From JAMLIO01 sp031412575 (GTDB lineage Bacteria; Bdellovibrionota; Bdellovibrionia; Bdellovibrionales; UBA1609), in the NCBI GenBank assembly GCA_031412575.1, contig JANODG010000189.1:1-35166 (forward strand): a DNA stretch of 35,166 nucleotides, given 5' to 3'. Position numbers and translations under genes: made by a program. Under the pieces are notes generated by a model. It saw nothing but the letters and a program-made list of their open reading frames with translations. It was not told the origin of the DNA and did no database searches. Position 1 is the first letter of the stretch. The number at the start of each line of letters is the position of its first letter. Of this stretch, positions 25,590-34,149 are shown one piece after another.

Positions 25590-25622
25590 TTCACGAATCA
25601 ACCGATTCGTGAAATTATTTTA
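25590..25622 (+). terminator. Strong hairpin followed by T-rich tract ahead of the 68-aa gene
   Basis: TTCACGAATC and GATTCGTGAA pair perfectly around AACC and are followed by ATTATTTTATTT on the plus strand. It looks like an intrinsic terminator, yet no plus-strand gene precedes it for 4.9 kb; the 68-aa gene starts 33 bases after the stem. It could end a small RNA from 25446-25589 or act as an attenuator for the small gene. The rest of the 200-base gap between leuS and the small gene shows no other clear feature. Confidence 0.5.
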
Positions 25623-25645
25623 TTTGAAATCTTAGGGGAAACTTT

Positions 25646-25852
25646 ATGTCTAAAAAAAAGCAAGGAAAGAAGCTTAAAAGTGAATTTAAATATCAGGGAA
25701 AAACAGTCAGTAAATATAAACGTATATTAGACATAAAACACGTGCAGGGCAGGCCCGGTGAAGATTTCTACGTCGCGGTCGACGAAGATGGTGTTGAAAC
25801 CCAAATAGAAACCATGGACCTAGAAAACTTCAAAAAAAATCTAAAAAAATAA
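25646..25852 (+). CDS. Small lysine-rich protein of unknown function (68 aa)
   Basis: Family not recognised. The first 30 residues are strongly basic (MSKKKQGKKLKSEFKYQGK), the middle reads GRPGEDFYVAVDEDGVETQ and the end is acidic then lysine-rich. No membrane segment or cysteine. The ATG is preceded by AGGGGAAA at good distance, and the biased composition and start support a real gene. The basic N-terminus would suit nucleic acid or ribosome binding; that is only a guess. Next gene on the same strand begins 39 bases later, so it may be cotranscribed with the REC-GGDEF gene. Confidence 0.6.
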   Translation: MSKKKQGKKLKSEFKYQGKTVSKYKRILDIKHVQGRPGEDFYVAVDEDGVETQIETMDLENFKKNLKK

Positions 25853-25891
25853 ATCATAGATTTCTATTTCTAAATCTTTGGTCTAGTTTTC

Positions 25892-26938
25892 GTGTTGCTA
25901 CTGGATAAATCTTATTCATTTTCCGATAAATTCACCATGAGAATGCCTGCAGATCTAAGAAATAAAAAAATTATGGTTGTTGATGACGATCAAGATCTCT
26001 TAAGTTTCGTGACGGCAACTTTAGAATTCGAAGGGTATCAAGTTGAACAAGCTCAGTCGGGTAAAGAAGCTTTAGATATCTTACAAAATTGGAAGCCTGA
26101 TTTAGTTATTCTAGATGTAAACATGCCTGTATTGAATGGCCTTGAAACTCTAAAGAAAATTAAAAACACAGATTACTTCACTGCCATTATTTTTTTAACG
26201 GCTGAATCAAAAACTGAACAAGTGATTGTGGGTCTAGATGCAGGCGCCGACGACTATATGGCAAAGCCCTTTAGTCCAAATGAACTACTAGCTCGAGTGC
26301 GAGCTCAACTTCGTATCAAAGACTTAACGGATCAACTTCAAATCGCGAATGAAAAACTACAAGCCCTCGTCGAAATTGACGATCTTACGGGCTTGGCTAA
26401 CATGCGAAACATGTATTCGAAATTAGATTACGAAATTAAACGGGCCCAAAGATATTCAAGACACATTGCTGTAGTGATGATGGACATGGATCATTTTAAA
26501 TCTGTAAATGACACTAACGACCATTTGTTTGGAAGTTTTGTTTTAAAAGAAGTTGGTGCCATCATCAAAAGATCAATTCGTGACACGGATATCGGTGCCA
26601 GATACGGTGGCGATGAATTCATAATTATTTTAACAGAAACAGACAACGAGGGTGTTCGAACTTTTTGCGAAAGGTTACGCCTTACCATTGAAAAATTTAT
26701 TTTCACCAATGGCGAGTCCACGATGAAGCTGACGTCAAGTATAGGGTACGCAATTGCTCGTCCCACAAATCAAATTCTAGACGCACGCGCCTTAGTGAAG
26801 TGGGCCGATAAAGCTTTATATGATTCTAAAGCAGGTGGCCGTAATAAAGTTTCAAGTTACGATTTAACTAGCGGGCAAATCTCAGAAGATGAGAAATTTG
26901 TTTCTCATAAAGTTGATGCCTTCAAAAAAGGAGCATAA
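25892..26938 (+). CDS. Response regulator with GGDEF output (PleD-like diguanylate cyclase)
   Basis: Two-domain signalling protein. Receiver domain, residues 25-142: acidic pair Asp31/Asp32, phospho-acceptor Asp75 (LVILDVNMP), and Lys125 (AKPFSPNE). A short coiled linker leads to the GGDEF domain, about residues 160-335, with the catalytic GGDEF at 239-243 and the inhibitory RxxD site (R230, D233). However, the upstream block reads NDTNDHLFGSFVL where active enzymes have NDxxGHxxGD, so the guanine-binding Asp is Ser; cyclase activity is uncertain. The GTG at 25892 has no clear ribosome site; ATGs at 25937 and 25943 (MPADLRNKK) are good alternatives. No partner kinase is in view. Confidence 0.88.
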   Translation: MLLLDKSYSFSDKFTMRMPADLRNKKIMVVDDDQDLLSFVTATLEFEGYQVEQAQSGKEALDILQNWKPDLVILDVNMPVLNGLETLKKIKNTDYFTAIIFLTAESKTEQVIVGLDAGADDYMAKPFSPNELLARVRAQLRIKDLTDQLQIANEKLQALVEIDDLTGLANMRNMYSKLDYEIKRAQRYSRHIAVVMMDMDHFKSVNDTNDHLFGSFVLKEVGAIIKRSIRDTDIGARYGGDEFIIILTETDNEGVRTFCERLRLTIEKFIFTNGESTMKLTSSIGYAIARPTNQILDARALVKWADKALYDSKAGGRNKVSSYDLTSGQISEDEKFVSHKVDAFKKGA

Positions 26939-26947
26939 ACTATCTAG

Positions 26948-27967
26948 ATGTTAATAGATGGTTTAGTTCCTTTCGAGTTAAGAAATTTCAAACTTCAAAC
27001 TTTAAAAATCGACAGTCAGTTTTTGAAATCCAATCCTTTGGGCGATCCGTCGGCAAGATATCAAAACCTTTTAGTTCCACTTGAAATGAATGCGTCTACG
27101 CCTGTAATTTTTATGCTTTCTGGTTTTTCAAGCGATGGCTTTAAAAATTTTTCTTTCAATCGATTTGAAAACACCACAGCTGAAGATATCGATCAATGGA
27201 CCTCGGACAGATTAATTAAACCGGCTCTTTATGTGTTCTTGAACGCGTGGACTAAATGGGGTGGTTCGCAATTCATAAATTCCAAAGGGGCAGGCCAATA
27301 CGAGGATTACATCATCCAAGAGATAGTCACCGAGATTATGAATCAGTTTGAAGTTTCAAAAGAATCTTTAGATTGGTATTTGTTTGGAGGATCAAGCGGT
27401 GGTTACGGTGCGCTTCATTTAGGAACTAAGTACCCCGAAATATTTTCGAATATCGTCGCCTTAGCGCCAGATTGTTTTTTTGAATCTAGTCTTTTACCAG
27501 AGGTCTATAAGTATTTACCTTACATTAAAGAAATCGGTGGAATTGAAAGCCTTAAAAAAAGTCATGAACAAGGTTTGCTTCGTTGGCCCAACGATATTTT
27601 TTTCGGAGTCATGAATCTAGTGGCTATGGCCAGTTGTTATGCGCCTATTCATGATCACGAAGAATCAAATTTTAATTATCAATTTCCCATCGACGATTTA
27701 GGTTTTGTAAATTCAGAAATTTGGTCGGAATGGTTAAAGCATGATCCCATTTATTTCTTGCCCGAAAGAAAAACTAAAATCAAAGAACTTAAATCTATTC
27801 ATATGATGACGGGTAATAAAGACGAACATTCTTTGCAATATGGATCACGACAAATTGAATCTATTTTAAAAAAGATGTCGGCTAACATTATCTACACAGA
27901 ACTTAACGGGACACACAAAAGCTTGTCCCAATTTCGAAAACAAGCTTTATCAAAAATACTTTCTTAA
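26948..27967 (+). CDS. Alpha/beta-hydrolase, putative esterase (esterase D-like)
   Basis: Cytoplasmic hydrolase by lack of a signal peptide. PF00756-like features: PVIFMLSGFSSDG near the oxyanion loop, LNAWTKWGGSQFIN, the nucleophile elbow FGGSSGGYGAL (Ser in GSSGG), and IVALAPDCFFE. A late MTGNKDEHS may hold the acid and GTHKSLSQF the catalytic His, which completes a Ser-Asp-His triad. It starts nine bases after the REC-GGDEF stop; GGAG lies 14 bases before the ATG. Substrate unknown; carboxylic ester or acyl-transfer chemistry is the usual role. Confidence 0.8.
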   Translation: MLIDGLVPFELRNFKLQTLKIDSQFLKSNPLGDPSARYQNLLVPLEMNASTPVIFMLSGFSSDGFKNFSFNRFENTTAEDIDQWTSDRLIKPALYVFLNAWTKWGGSQFINSKGAGQYEDYIIQEIVTEIMNQFEVSKESLDWYLFGGSSGGYGALHLGTKYPEIFSNIVALAPDCFFESSLLPEVYKYLPYIKEIGGIESLKKSHEQGLLRWPNDIFFGVMNLVAMASCYAPIHDHEESNFNYQFPIDDLGFVNSEIWSEWLKHDPIYFLPERKTKIKELKSIHMMTGNKDEHSLQYGSRQIESILKKMSANIIYTELNGTHKSLSQFRKQALSKILS

Positions 27968-28020
27968 AACTTTAATCCGTCAATTAATGTTCGAATCACG
28001 ACGAAACATATGTGAATATA

Positions 28021-29715
28021 TTAGTAACCGCTAACGGCGCCTTCGCCTCGAAAGTCAGAGTAACCTTCAAGAAGTCCGTCTTTGTTGACACGAACTCCAC
28101 ACACCTTAGCCACTCCTTTAATATATTTAATCTGTTGGCCTTTCTTTTGAAGTTGTTTGATCACAACGGGCGAAAATCTATTCTCTTCAAGATACAATAC
28201 GTCAGGCGCAAATTGATGATGCACTCTTGGAGCCATGATTGCGTCTTCGATGTTCATTTGACTGAACATCACACGGTATAAGGCTTGAAAAACACCGCTG
28301 ATGATTCGTGGTCCACCCGGAGCACCAAGGGCAAACACGGCCTTATCATCTTTGGTCACAATCGTTGGCGACATTGAACTTAAAGGGCGTTTGCCCGGGG
28401 AAACTAAGTTCGCTTTACCTTGGATTAAGCCATATTTGTTGGCCTGATCGGGCATCGTTGTGAAGTCATCCATTTCGTTATTTAAAGCAATACCATATTT
28501 ATCGCTGACCACACCTGAACCATAATTTCCATTCAGTGTGATCGTCATAGATACCGCTTCACCTTTTGAATCCATAACCACAAAGTGGGTAGTCTCGGTG
28601 CTTTCAACGGCTAAATCTTTATCTGTCAGTGGCTTTAAATTTTTTGAACTAGAAACGCGAACGGCTTTTGATAAATCGTTTAAGTACTCTTCAGATAAAA
28701 GTTGTTTGACTGGAAGAGGACTAAACTCTGGATCTCCAAGAACAGAGCGACTTCTAAAAGACTTTTCTAAAACTTCGCCCAATAGATGGGTCTCTTCAGT
28801 GCTAAGATAAGCGTGTTCGTATACTTTTTTTCTTTCGACCAAATCAAGAGCGGTTTTAATAACGACTCCACCGCTTGAAGGTGGCGGCATCAAGTGCACA
28901 TCAAGATTTTTTACTTTTGTAACTAAAGGTTCACGCCAGATCACTTTGTAATTTTTTAGATCATCTTCAGTAATGACGCCACCAGTGGCCTTTACACTTT
29001 TAACGATGTCCTGAGCTACTGGGCCTTCATAGAAACCTTTGACGTTTCGATCTTTAAAAAGCATCAAAGCTTGTAAAAGTTGGGGCTGAACTAAATTATC
29101 CCCGGGCTTATAAAACTGACCATCTTTTTTAAGAAAATATTTTTTTCCAGAAATATTAAAACGAGGACTTTCTCTGCGGGTGTAATTAAACCATTCACCA
29201 GAAACTTTAAAACCTTTTCCTGCAATTTGTAGAGGTGTCTTGAAAAGCTGCTCCCATTTTAATTTTCCATATTTTTTATGAATTTCATAAAGGCCCGCAG
29301 GAATTCCTGGAACACCAACAGCAGGTCCACCGGTCCACGAGCTGTCTTTCGCTAAAGCTTCGTAATAGGTCTCACTTGTTTTCGAAGGGGCTACTTCTCT
29401 AAAATCGATGGCTTTAACACTTTCACCATTTTTTTTGATTAGGGCAAAACCGCCTCCACCAAGGGACGCAAAATAAGGGGATGTAACCGACAGAGTGAGC
29501 GCAACCGCAACTGCAGCATCAAAAACGTTTCCACCTTGACGGTAAATCTCTTCTCCGACTTCCGAAGCGATCGGCGAAGGTGCCGAGATCAGCACAGATT
29601 GGCCCTGATAGGGAAGGGCGAAAGTATTCGATATGAAGAAAGTTGAAACAAGTGAAAATAAGATCACTGACTTAAATTTAAGTAAGGACTGTAATCTGAA
29701 CAATGACTTCAACAT
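28021..29715 (-). CDS. ggt: Gamma-glutamyltransferase
   Basis: Periplasmic N-terminal-nucleophile enzyme that cleaves glutathione and transfers gamma-glutamyl groups. A signal peptide spans the first 34 residues (SVILFSLVSTFFISNTFA). The autoprocessing site is ESTETTHFVV, where the second Thr becomes the nucleophile; the large subunit includes FREVAPSKTSETYY and ASLGGGGFALI, and the small subunit GNYGSGVV, LSSMSPTIV and LGAPGGPRIISGV. A TTG at 29736 opens the frame, but the ATG at 29715 has CGGAG seven bases upstream and gives a typical signal start, so I use it (564 aa). It stands alone between convergent and divergent neighbours. Confidence 0.93.
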   Translation of the reverse strand: MLKSLFRLQSLLKFKSVILFSLVSTFFISNTFALPYQGQSVLISAPSPIASEVGEEIYRQGGNVFDAAVAVALTLSVTSPYFASLGGGGFALIKKNGESVKAIDFREVAPSKTSETYYEALAKDSSWTGGPAVGVPGIPAGLYEIHKKYGKLKWEQLFKTPLQIAGKGFKVSGEWFNYTRRESPRFNISGKKYFLKKDGQFYKPGDNLVQPQLLQALMLFKDRNVKGFYEGPVAQDIVKSVKATGGVITEDDLKNYKVIWREPLVTKVKNLDVHLMPPPSSGGVVIKTALDLVERKKVYEHAYLSTEETHLLGEVLEKSFRSRSVLGDPEFSPLPVKQLLSEEYLNDLSKAVRVSSSKNLKPLTDKDLAVESTETTHFVVMDSKGEAVSMTITLNGNYGSGVVSDKYGIALNNEMDDFTTMPDQANKYGLIQGKANLVSPGKRPLSSMSPTIVTKDDKAVFALGAPGGPRIISGVFQALYRVMFSQMNIEDAIMAPRVHHQFAPDVLYLEENRFSPVVIKQLQKKGQQIKYIKGVAKVCGVRVNKDGLLEGYSDFRGEGAVSGY

Positions 29716-29851
29716 AAGATAACTCCGTTTTTGCAAACCATTTAAGTTCGGCGTATTTCCAGTCTTTTTATAGGTTCAGGGTCTGTTAGTCATCTTGTAT
29801 TTACGCCTTAATAAGCTTGTCGATTATGTAAGCCTTTGGTAGACAAAATAC

Positions 29852-30544
29852 ATGAGCGCCTGCAAAAACAACCTTCCTCCAACACGAACATTAAATCCCC
29901 TACACAATCCTTATGTGAAGATGCTTTTAGAAGACTTTTCGGATTGTGCATTAGATGAAGTTCGTGCCCAAGAATTCAAGGGCAAATGGGCCAATTTCTA
30001 TAAAGACCAGAAGTTTGATTCTGTGGATTTAGAAATCGGAACTGGCAACGGTCTTCATTTTGCTCATCGATCTTTGATGAATCCCGAAAGATTAATTCTT
30101 GGAATTGAAATTAAATTTAAACCTTTAATTCAAACCATCCGCAGAGCCCGTTTAAACGCCGATAGCACAAATTCTGTGATGATGAGGTACAACGCTTATA
30201 AGATAGAAGATCTATTTGATCTGGGTGAGCTAAACAACGTTTATATCCATCACCCAGATCCATGGCCGAAGAAAAAACACTGGAAGCATAGATTAATTCA
30301 AACAACTTATCTGGAAAAATTATTCCAAATTCAAAAGCCAGGAAGCTTTGTTGATTTCAAGACAGATTCGAAATGTTATTTTGATTGGGCTACAGAAATA
30401 TTTAAAACAGGGCCATATCAAGTCACAAGATACACCGACGATTTACATAATTCAGACTTTGCTTTGGAAAACTTTGTGACCCATTTCGAACAGATTTTTT
30501 TAAGAAAGGGCCAACCTATTTATTACGCTAGGCTTTCTAAATAA
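29852..30544 (+). CDS. trmB: tRNA (guanine-N7-)-methyltransferase
   Basis: SAM-dependent methylase for G46 of tRNA. SAM motif LEIGTGNGLHFA (usual LEIGxGxG), then LGIEIKFK, and the family signature IHHPDPWPKKKHWKHRL with the downstream LVDFKTDS-like FVDFKTDSKCYFDWA. Length 230 aa is normal. No clear ribosome site before the ATG at 29852. It is divergent from ggt and ends nine bases before the convergent sigma-like gene, with no visible terminator between the two. Confidence 0.93.
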   Translation: MSACKNNLPPTRTLNPLHNPYVKMLLEDFSDCALDEVRAQEFKGKWANFYKDQKFDSVDLEIGTGNGLHFAHRSLMNPERLILGIEIKFKPLIQTIRRARLNADSTNSVMMRYNAYKIEDLFDLGELNNVYIHHPDPWPKKKHWKHRLIQTTYLEKLFQIQKPGSFVDFKTDSKCYFDWATEIFKTGPYQVTRYTDDLHNSDFALENFVTHFEQIFLRKGQPIYYARLSK

Positions 30545-30552
30545 ATATTTTT

Positions 30553-31272
30553 TTAAATCGGATTTGGTTTTCTGAAAACAACTTTTTTGGGATCTTTCTT
30601 AGGCACTCTCTTTTTATGTATAAAATTACCGACAAGAAATACAATAATTTCATATTCTTCGATCACCAATTTTTTCATGGCTTCGATTTGTTTCAATCCC
30701 GTTAAAGCAGATTTTTTTCGATTTAGCTCAAGCTCTAAACTGCGACGTAATTTTTGAAGCGCTTTCACTTCAATTTGTCGTATTCTTTCTCTGCCAACTC
30801 CGTAACGCAAACTGATCGTGTCTAAATCGAGGTCTTTAAAAAATCTCAATCTAATAACTCTTTCTTCTCTGGCAGTTAAAGTTCGAATCATAATATCTGA
30901 AAGGCGCCTTTTTAATAAAATATCAAAATACTCCATGTCTTCATCATTGCTGGAATTCCCGAACATACTTTCATAACTATAGTCGGTAAACTCTTCCATC
31001 AGAGCTAAAACTTCGTCTTCCACCACTTGGCTATCTTCCATCCCTAAGTCATCGGGATTCGGTAGGCGCGCAATGCTCTCGAATAACTCTAGGATATCAT
31101 GCAGATCCGCTTCGTCGGCCAATATCTGATTTAAATCCCAAGTCGGATCGTAGGCTTTAGCTATCCCTTGCTCTATTTCAGAAAAATTCAAATAGTAGTC
31201 ACATTCGTTATTAGCCAAAGAGTAGGAATTAAAAAAGAAGAACATTATCAAAGATAAGAAGATTTTTTTCAT
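30553..31272 (-). CDS. Sigma-70 region 4-like protein with N-terminal signal peptide
   Basis: Family not recognised as a whole. Residues 1-20 (MKKIFLSLIMFFFFNSYSLA) are a textbook Sec signal with a likely cut after SLA. The middle, 21-115, is acidic and lacks sigma regions 2 and 3. Residues 119-180 match region 4 of primary sigma factors: LTAREERVIRLRFFKDLDLDTI, then YGVGRERIRQIEVKALQKLRR, i.e. the whole helix-turn-helix that binds the -35 box, with its recognition helix intact. The tail is basic (HKKRVPKKDPKK). If exported, it would meet no RNA polymerase in its own cell. Start at an internal Met (residue 78 or 113) would make a cytoplasmic form. The ATG lacks a clear ribosome site. Confidence 0.75.
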   Translation of the reverse strand: MKKIFLSLIMFFFFNSYSLANNECDYYLNFSEIEQGIAKAYDPTWDLNQILADEADLHDILELFESIARLPNPDDLGMEDSQVVEDEVLALMEEFTDYSYESMFGNSSNDEDMEYFDILLKRRLSDIMIRTLTAREERVIRLRFFKDLDLDTISLRYGVGRERIRQIEVKALQKLRRSLELELNRKKSALTGLKQIEAMKKLVIEEYEIIVFLVGNFIHKKRVPKKDPKKVVFRKPNPI

Positions 31273-31334
31273 AGGATTTCAACAACTTACTGGTTTTTAA
31301 GAAGGGTACAAACAGTTCCTTCTAAAGCTGAAAA

Positions 31335-31360
31335 TAATCCACATATGCTAATGTGGATTA
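31335..31360 (-). terminator. Hairpin after the orphan lipoprotein gene
   Basis: TAATCCACAT and ATGTGGATTA pair perfectly around six bases. On the minus strand the stem is followed by TTTTC after its own TTA, so it resembles an intrinsic terminator, 39 bases past the stop of the 597-aa lipoprotein gene. It separates that gene from the sigma-like gene, which then needs its own promoter in about 60 bases. Confidence 0.6.
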
Positions 31361-31398
31361 CACTTTAATATCAGAGGTTAGTAAAAGCGAGATGTCTA

Positions 31399-33192
31399 CT
31401 ATAGTGCTTGGCAGTATTTAGCTTCTTCTTTTTTTAGGCGCAATTGACTAGTTAAACCATTAGATTTTCTGGCATCTAAAATTTCATTTCTTTGATCCCA
31501 ATCTGAACTGCGATAATACTCAATTTGTCGTATTGCACCCGCGCTAGAGGCTCCAAAATTAGGTACTGCAGGTGCCTCTAAATCTGTTAAATCTCTAAAA
31601 ATAATCGTATCTATAACATGAGTTCGACTGTCAACTAGTTGCAATAAATTAGTGTTGGACTGCTTCCCATCGGGGTTGACTAACCTTGTTGTTTTCACAT
31701 TAGCCAAGGCACTTTCTAGTAATCGATTGAACGAAAATGTTTCTGGAAAACTTTCTAACTGACCTTTGTTTTGGTAATCAATAATAATTTTATCATCTTC
31801 AGAATCTAAAGGTAAAGCTTGAATTCGAAAGCCCCTTTCAGCAGTTTTATGTTCATGGTTACTTAAGTTGTTCGAAGGTAAGACACACTTGAAGTTTTTG
31901 TACATGACCATATCAACTGTTTCAGTGGCGTCTTTTTGAATATTGAATTCGTAAATCTGTATACCGTTCATCATAAACCTAATCTCCGATAGAAATTCTT
32001 CATTCAGTTGATAAGTTCTAAGTCCACCCCACGTGCTCGCACTCACAGGTTTGTGACCAGGGAGTTGTATAGAATACACCAAAGGATTTAATTTAGCTTC
32101 GATAGATTGAAGTGAGGGTAAGCGCATCTTTAATGAGCTTTTAGATTTATTTGTGAAATGAATTTTAAATGCTAAAAATTCATTATCAAGATAAGTTTCG
32201 TAATTAAAAGGGTAGAGCGTTGTTCGAAGTTCAGGAATAGGTTCGATGTCTATTTCTAATTCGGGCTTTTCAAAAATCACATTGAAATATTCAGACCAAA
32301 GAAGTCTACGGCTGCTGTTGCTGCTTCCAGTTTGATTATTTAATTTCAATTCCAAATTTGTGTTAGAATCGACGTTAGAAATAACGCGACATTTTTTAAA
32401 AAACTTCGAATTTGTTTTGAAGGCGCTTGCTTCCATAGGTTCGATAATATCGTTTAATAATACTTCGTTGTTTGAGTATTTTAATTTGATTTGTTCTTGA
32501 TCAATGCATTTAATATAGCTTGGATCAGTTAATTTGTACTGGGTTAAATTTATACCCATTTCAAAATTTAAATTTGCGCCTTCATACAAATACATGCTTG
32601 GTAAATCCGTAATGGCATGTTCAGGGTCAACAACAATCGATCTTCGTGTTTCGCTGTTTAGTTCTTTTGAGTATATTTGGATTTCATTTTTTTCATTTGT
32701 GTTAATTTTAATATTTTGTAAATTGTATGAAATTTTCGAATTTATGGCATTAACTGCTAAAATTTTGTAATCGCAAGAATATGAAACTGATTTGTTATTA
32801 AATTTATCGTCAACAATTACGCCTTCAGGTAAAAAATCATAGAAGTAAATTCTATCTGACCTTGAGTATTCAGATTTAGAGTCAAACACTCTGACCTTTT
32901 CCTTAGAACCATCTTCTAGGATTTCTGAACATTTTGTTTCAATAAGGAATTTGATTTCATTGGTAAGACCTTCAAATACCAAAAAGGACTCATAACCTAA
33001 ACTTGAGGTAAGTTCAGAAGGTTTGAATTGTGAAATAGGCATAGATGTTTGAGCAACTCGGGCATTAGCGTCAGTGCCCGAAACGTGGATGATGGGTTCT
33101 TCAAGATCCCAATAATCTTTGAGGTTGGAATCATTTCCGCCGCAAGAAATTAATCCGAAAGTAAAAATAATAAGCGTTAGCTTTAAAATCAT
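31399..33192 (-). CDS. Large orphan lipoprotein (597 aa)
   Basis: Family not recognised. The start MILKLTLIIFTFGLISCGG carries a lipobox (LISC, Cys17), so it should be lipid-anchored; no Asp follows the Cys, so the outer membrane is likelier. The rest looks beta-rich with alternating polar and hydrophobic stretches, many Asn, Ser and Glu, and few cysteines (the main ones lie in TKCSE, SYSCDY, IKCID, KKCRVI, FKCVL and KYCQAL), which could form disulfides in the periplasm or outside. No catalytic motif is visible. It may be a surface or adhesion-type protein; that is inference. A hairpin terminator follows it. Confidence 0.7.
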   Translation of the reverse strand: MILKLTLIIFTFGLISCGGNDSNLKDYWDLEEPIIHVSGTDANARVAQTSMPISQFKPSELTSSLGYESFLVFEGLTNEIKFLIETKCSEILEDGSKEKVRVFDSKSEYSRSDRIYFYDFLPEGVIVDDKFNNKSVSYSCDYKILAVNAINSKISYNLQNIKINTNEKNEIQIYSKELNSETRRSIVVDPEHAITDLPSMYLYEGANLNFEMGINLTQYKLTDPSYIKCIDQEQIKLKYSNNEVLLNDIIEPMEASAFKTNSKFFKKCRVISNVDSNTNLELKLNNQTGSSNSSRRLLWSEYFNVIFEKPELEIDIEPIPELRTTLYPFNYETYLDNEFLAFKIHFTNKSKSSLKMRLPSLQSIEAKLNPLVYSIQLPGHKPVSASTWGGLRTYQLNEEFLSEIRFMMNGIQIYEFNIQKDATETVDMVMYKNFKCVLPSNNLSNHEHKTAERGFRIQALPLDSEDDKIIIDYQNKGQLESFPETFSFNRLLESALANVKTTRLVNPDGKQSNTNLLQLVDSRTHVIDTIIFRDLTDLEAPAVPNFGASSAGAIRQIEYYRSSDWDQRNEILDARKSNGLTSQLRLKKEEAKYCQAL

Positions 33193-33367
33193 GTCTGCAC
33201 CTTTTTGTTTCTTTGTTTAGGAAAACAAGTTCGTTTAATTCAAAGTAGTTTTTGTCGGCAAACTTAGATGCAACGATTTTAGAAAACTAAACTTAACTTA
33301 TTTAAAAAACACTAGAAAATAGGCTGATTATCGGAAAAACAACAGTCCGGATTTTTTGATTAAAATT

Positions 33368-33383
33368 ATTACAATAATGTAAT
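33368..33383. promoter_or_regulatory. Inverted repeat just ahead of the SDR gene's ribosome site
   Basis: ATTACA-ATAA-TGTAAT is a perfect six-base inverted repeat two bases upstream of AGGTGG (33386-33391). It could be an operator of a dimeric repressor or a small hairpin affecting ribosome access. The rest of the 206-base gap before it is AT-rich; a weak GGA/TCC hairpin with a T run lies near 33335-33358. Confidence 0.3.
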
Positions 33384-33398
33384 TTAGGTGGCGGTTTT

Positions 33399-34103
33399 TT
33401 GCCCCTTGAATCTAATATGACGAATATGAAAAACGAACGTGTGATTGTACTTGGTTCCAACAAAGGTTTGGGTTTTGCCTGCGTCTCGGCGCTATTAGAA
33501 AATGATGGAGTAATCCAAGTTTTAGGACTTTCACGTAAGGACAGTGGTATTCATAATAAAAATCCTAAATACGCCTTTAAGGCCTTTGATTTTACGGCAG
33601 CTTACGACAGTCCAAGTATTTTTCTGGAAGTGTTAAAGCTTATTGAAGACTTTGAACCAACCCAAATTATATATAGCGCGGGTGGTGGGCCTTTTGGTGA
33701 GTTTGGACAAAAAAATTGGAAAGACCATGAATGGGCCATAAAACTTAATTTTTTATTTCCAGCGAAGCTTGTTTGGGCTTTGATGAGCTCAAAAAAATTA
33801 ATTAATGAATGTAATTTTCTTTATGTGGGTTCGGCCATTGCCGAAAGCGAGTCTGGGGATGCTTTAGGACCGTCTTATGCTGCCGGAAAGTGGGCCATGA
33901 AAGGACTTTATCTTTCAATCATGGCGAGTCAGTCTGATTCAGACAAATACTCCAAACTAAAAATGAAGTGGATTAGTCCTGGCTATATGGATACAGATTT
34001 GTTGCCCAAAGGGTCAATTCCACGACTGAATGGGCGAGTGGAAGATCCCAAAGTTGTGGCTAAAGAAATACTTATTGCTCTAGAGCATCAGCCCATCGCT
34101 TGA
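33399..34103 (+). CDS. Short-chain dehydrogenase/reductase
   Basis: NAD(P)-dependent oxidoreductase of the SDR family. The nucleotide loop is VLGSNKGLGFAC (a variant of TGxxxGxG), IIYSAGGGPFG stands for the NNAG motif, and the catalytic Ser and Tyr-x-x-x-Lys are in YVGSAIAESESG and SYAAGKWAMKG. SPGYMDTDL follows the active site as usual. Length 234 aa is normal. TTG at 33399 is the start, because AGGTGG lies seven bases upstream, whereas the ATGs at 33417 and 33426 are too far from it. The substrate is unknown. trxB follows after 46 bases. Confidence 0.85.
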   Translation: MPLESNMTNMKNERVIVLGSNKGLGFACVSALLENDGVIQVLGLSRKDSGIHNKNPKYAFKAFDFTAAYDSPSIFLEVLKLIEDFEPTQIIYSAGGGPFGEFGQKNWKDHEWAIKLNFLFPAKLVWALMSSKKLINECNFLYVGSAIAESESGDALGPSYAAGKWAMKGLYLSIMASQSDSDKYSKLKMKWISPGYMDTDLLPKGSIPRLNGRVEDPKVVAKEILIALEHQPIA

Positions 34104-34149
34104 AAATTTGCGAAGAAGTTTTAATGTGATCACCTAAGGAAGGAGTTTT

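Noticed and set aside
28012..28281. Plus-strand open frame starting between the esterase and ggt
   Set aside because: Almost entirely antisense to ggt, no recognisable domain.
30553..31272. Sigma-like gene as an ECF sigma factor
   Set aside because: Region 2 is missing and region 4 is RpoD-like; a hydrophobic signal occupies the N-terminus.
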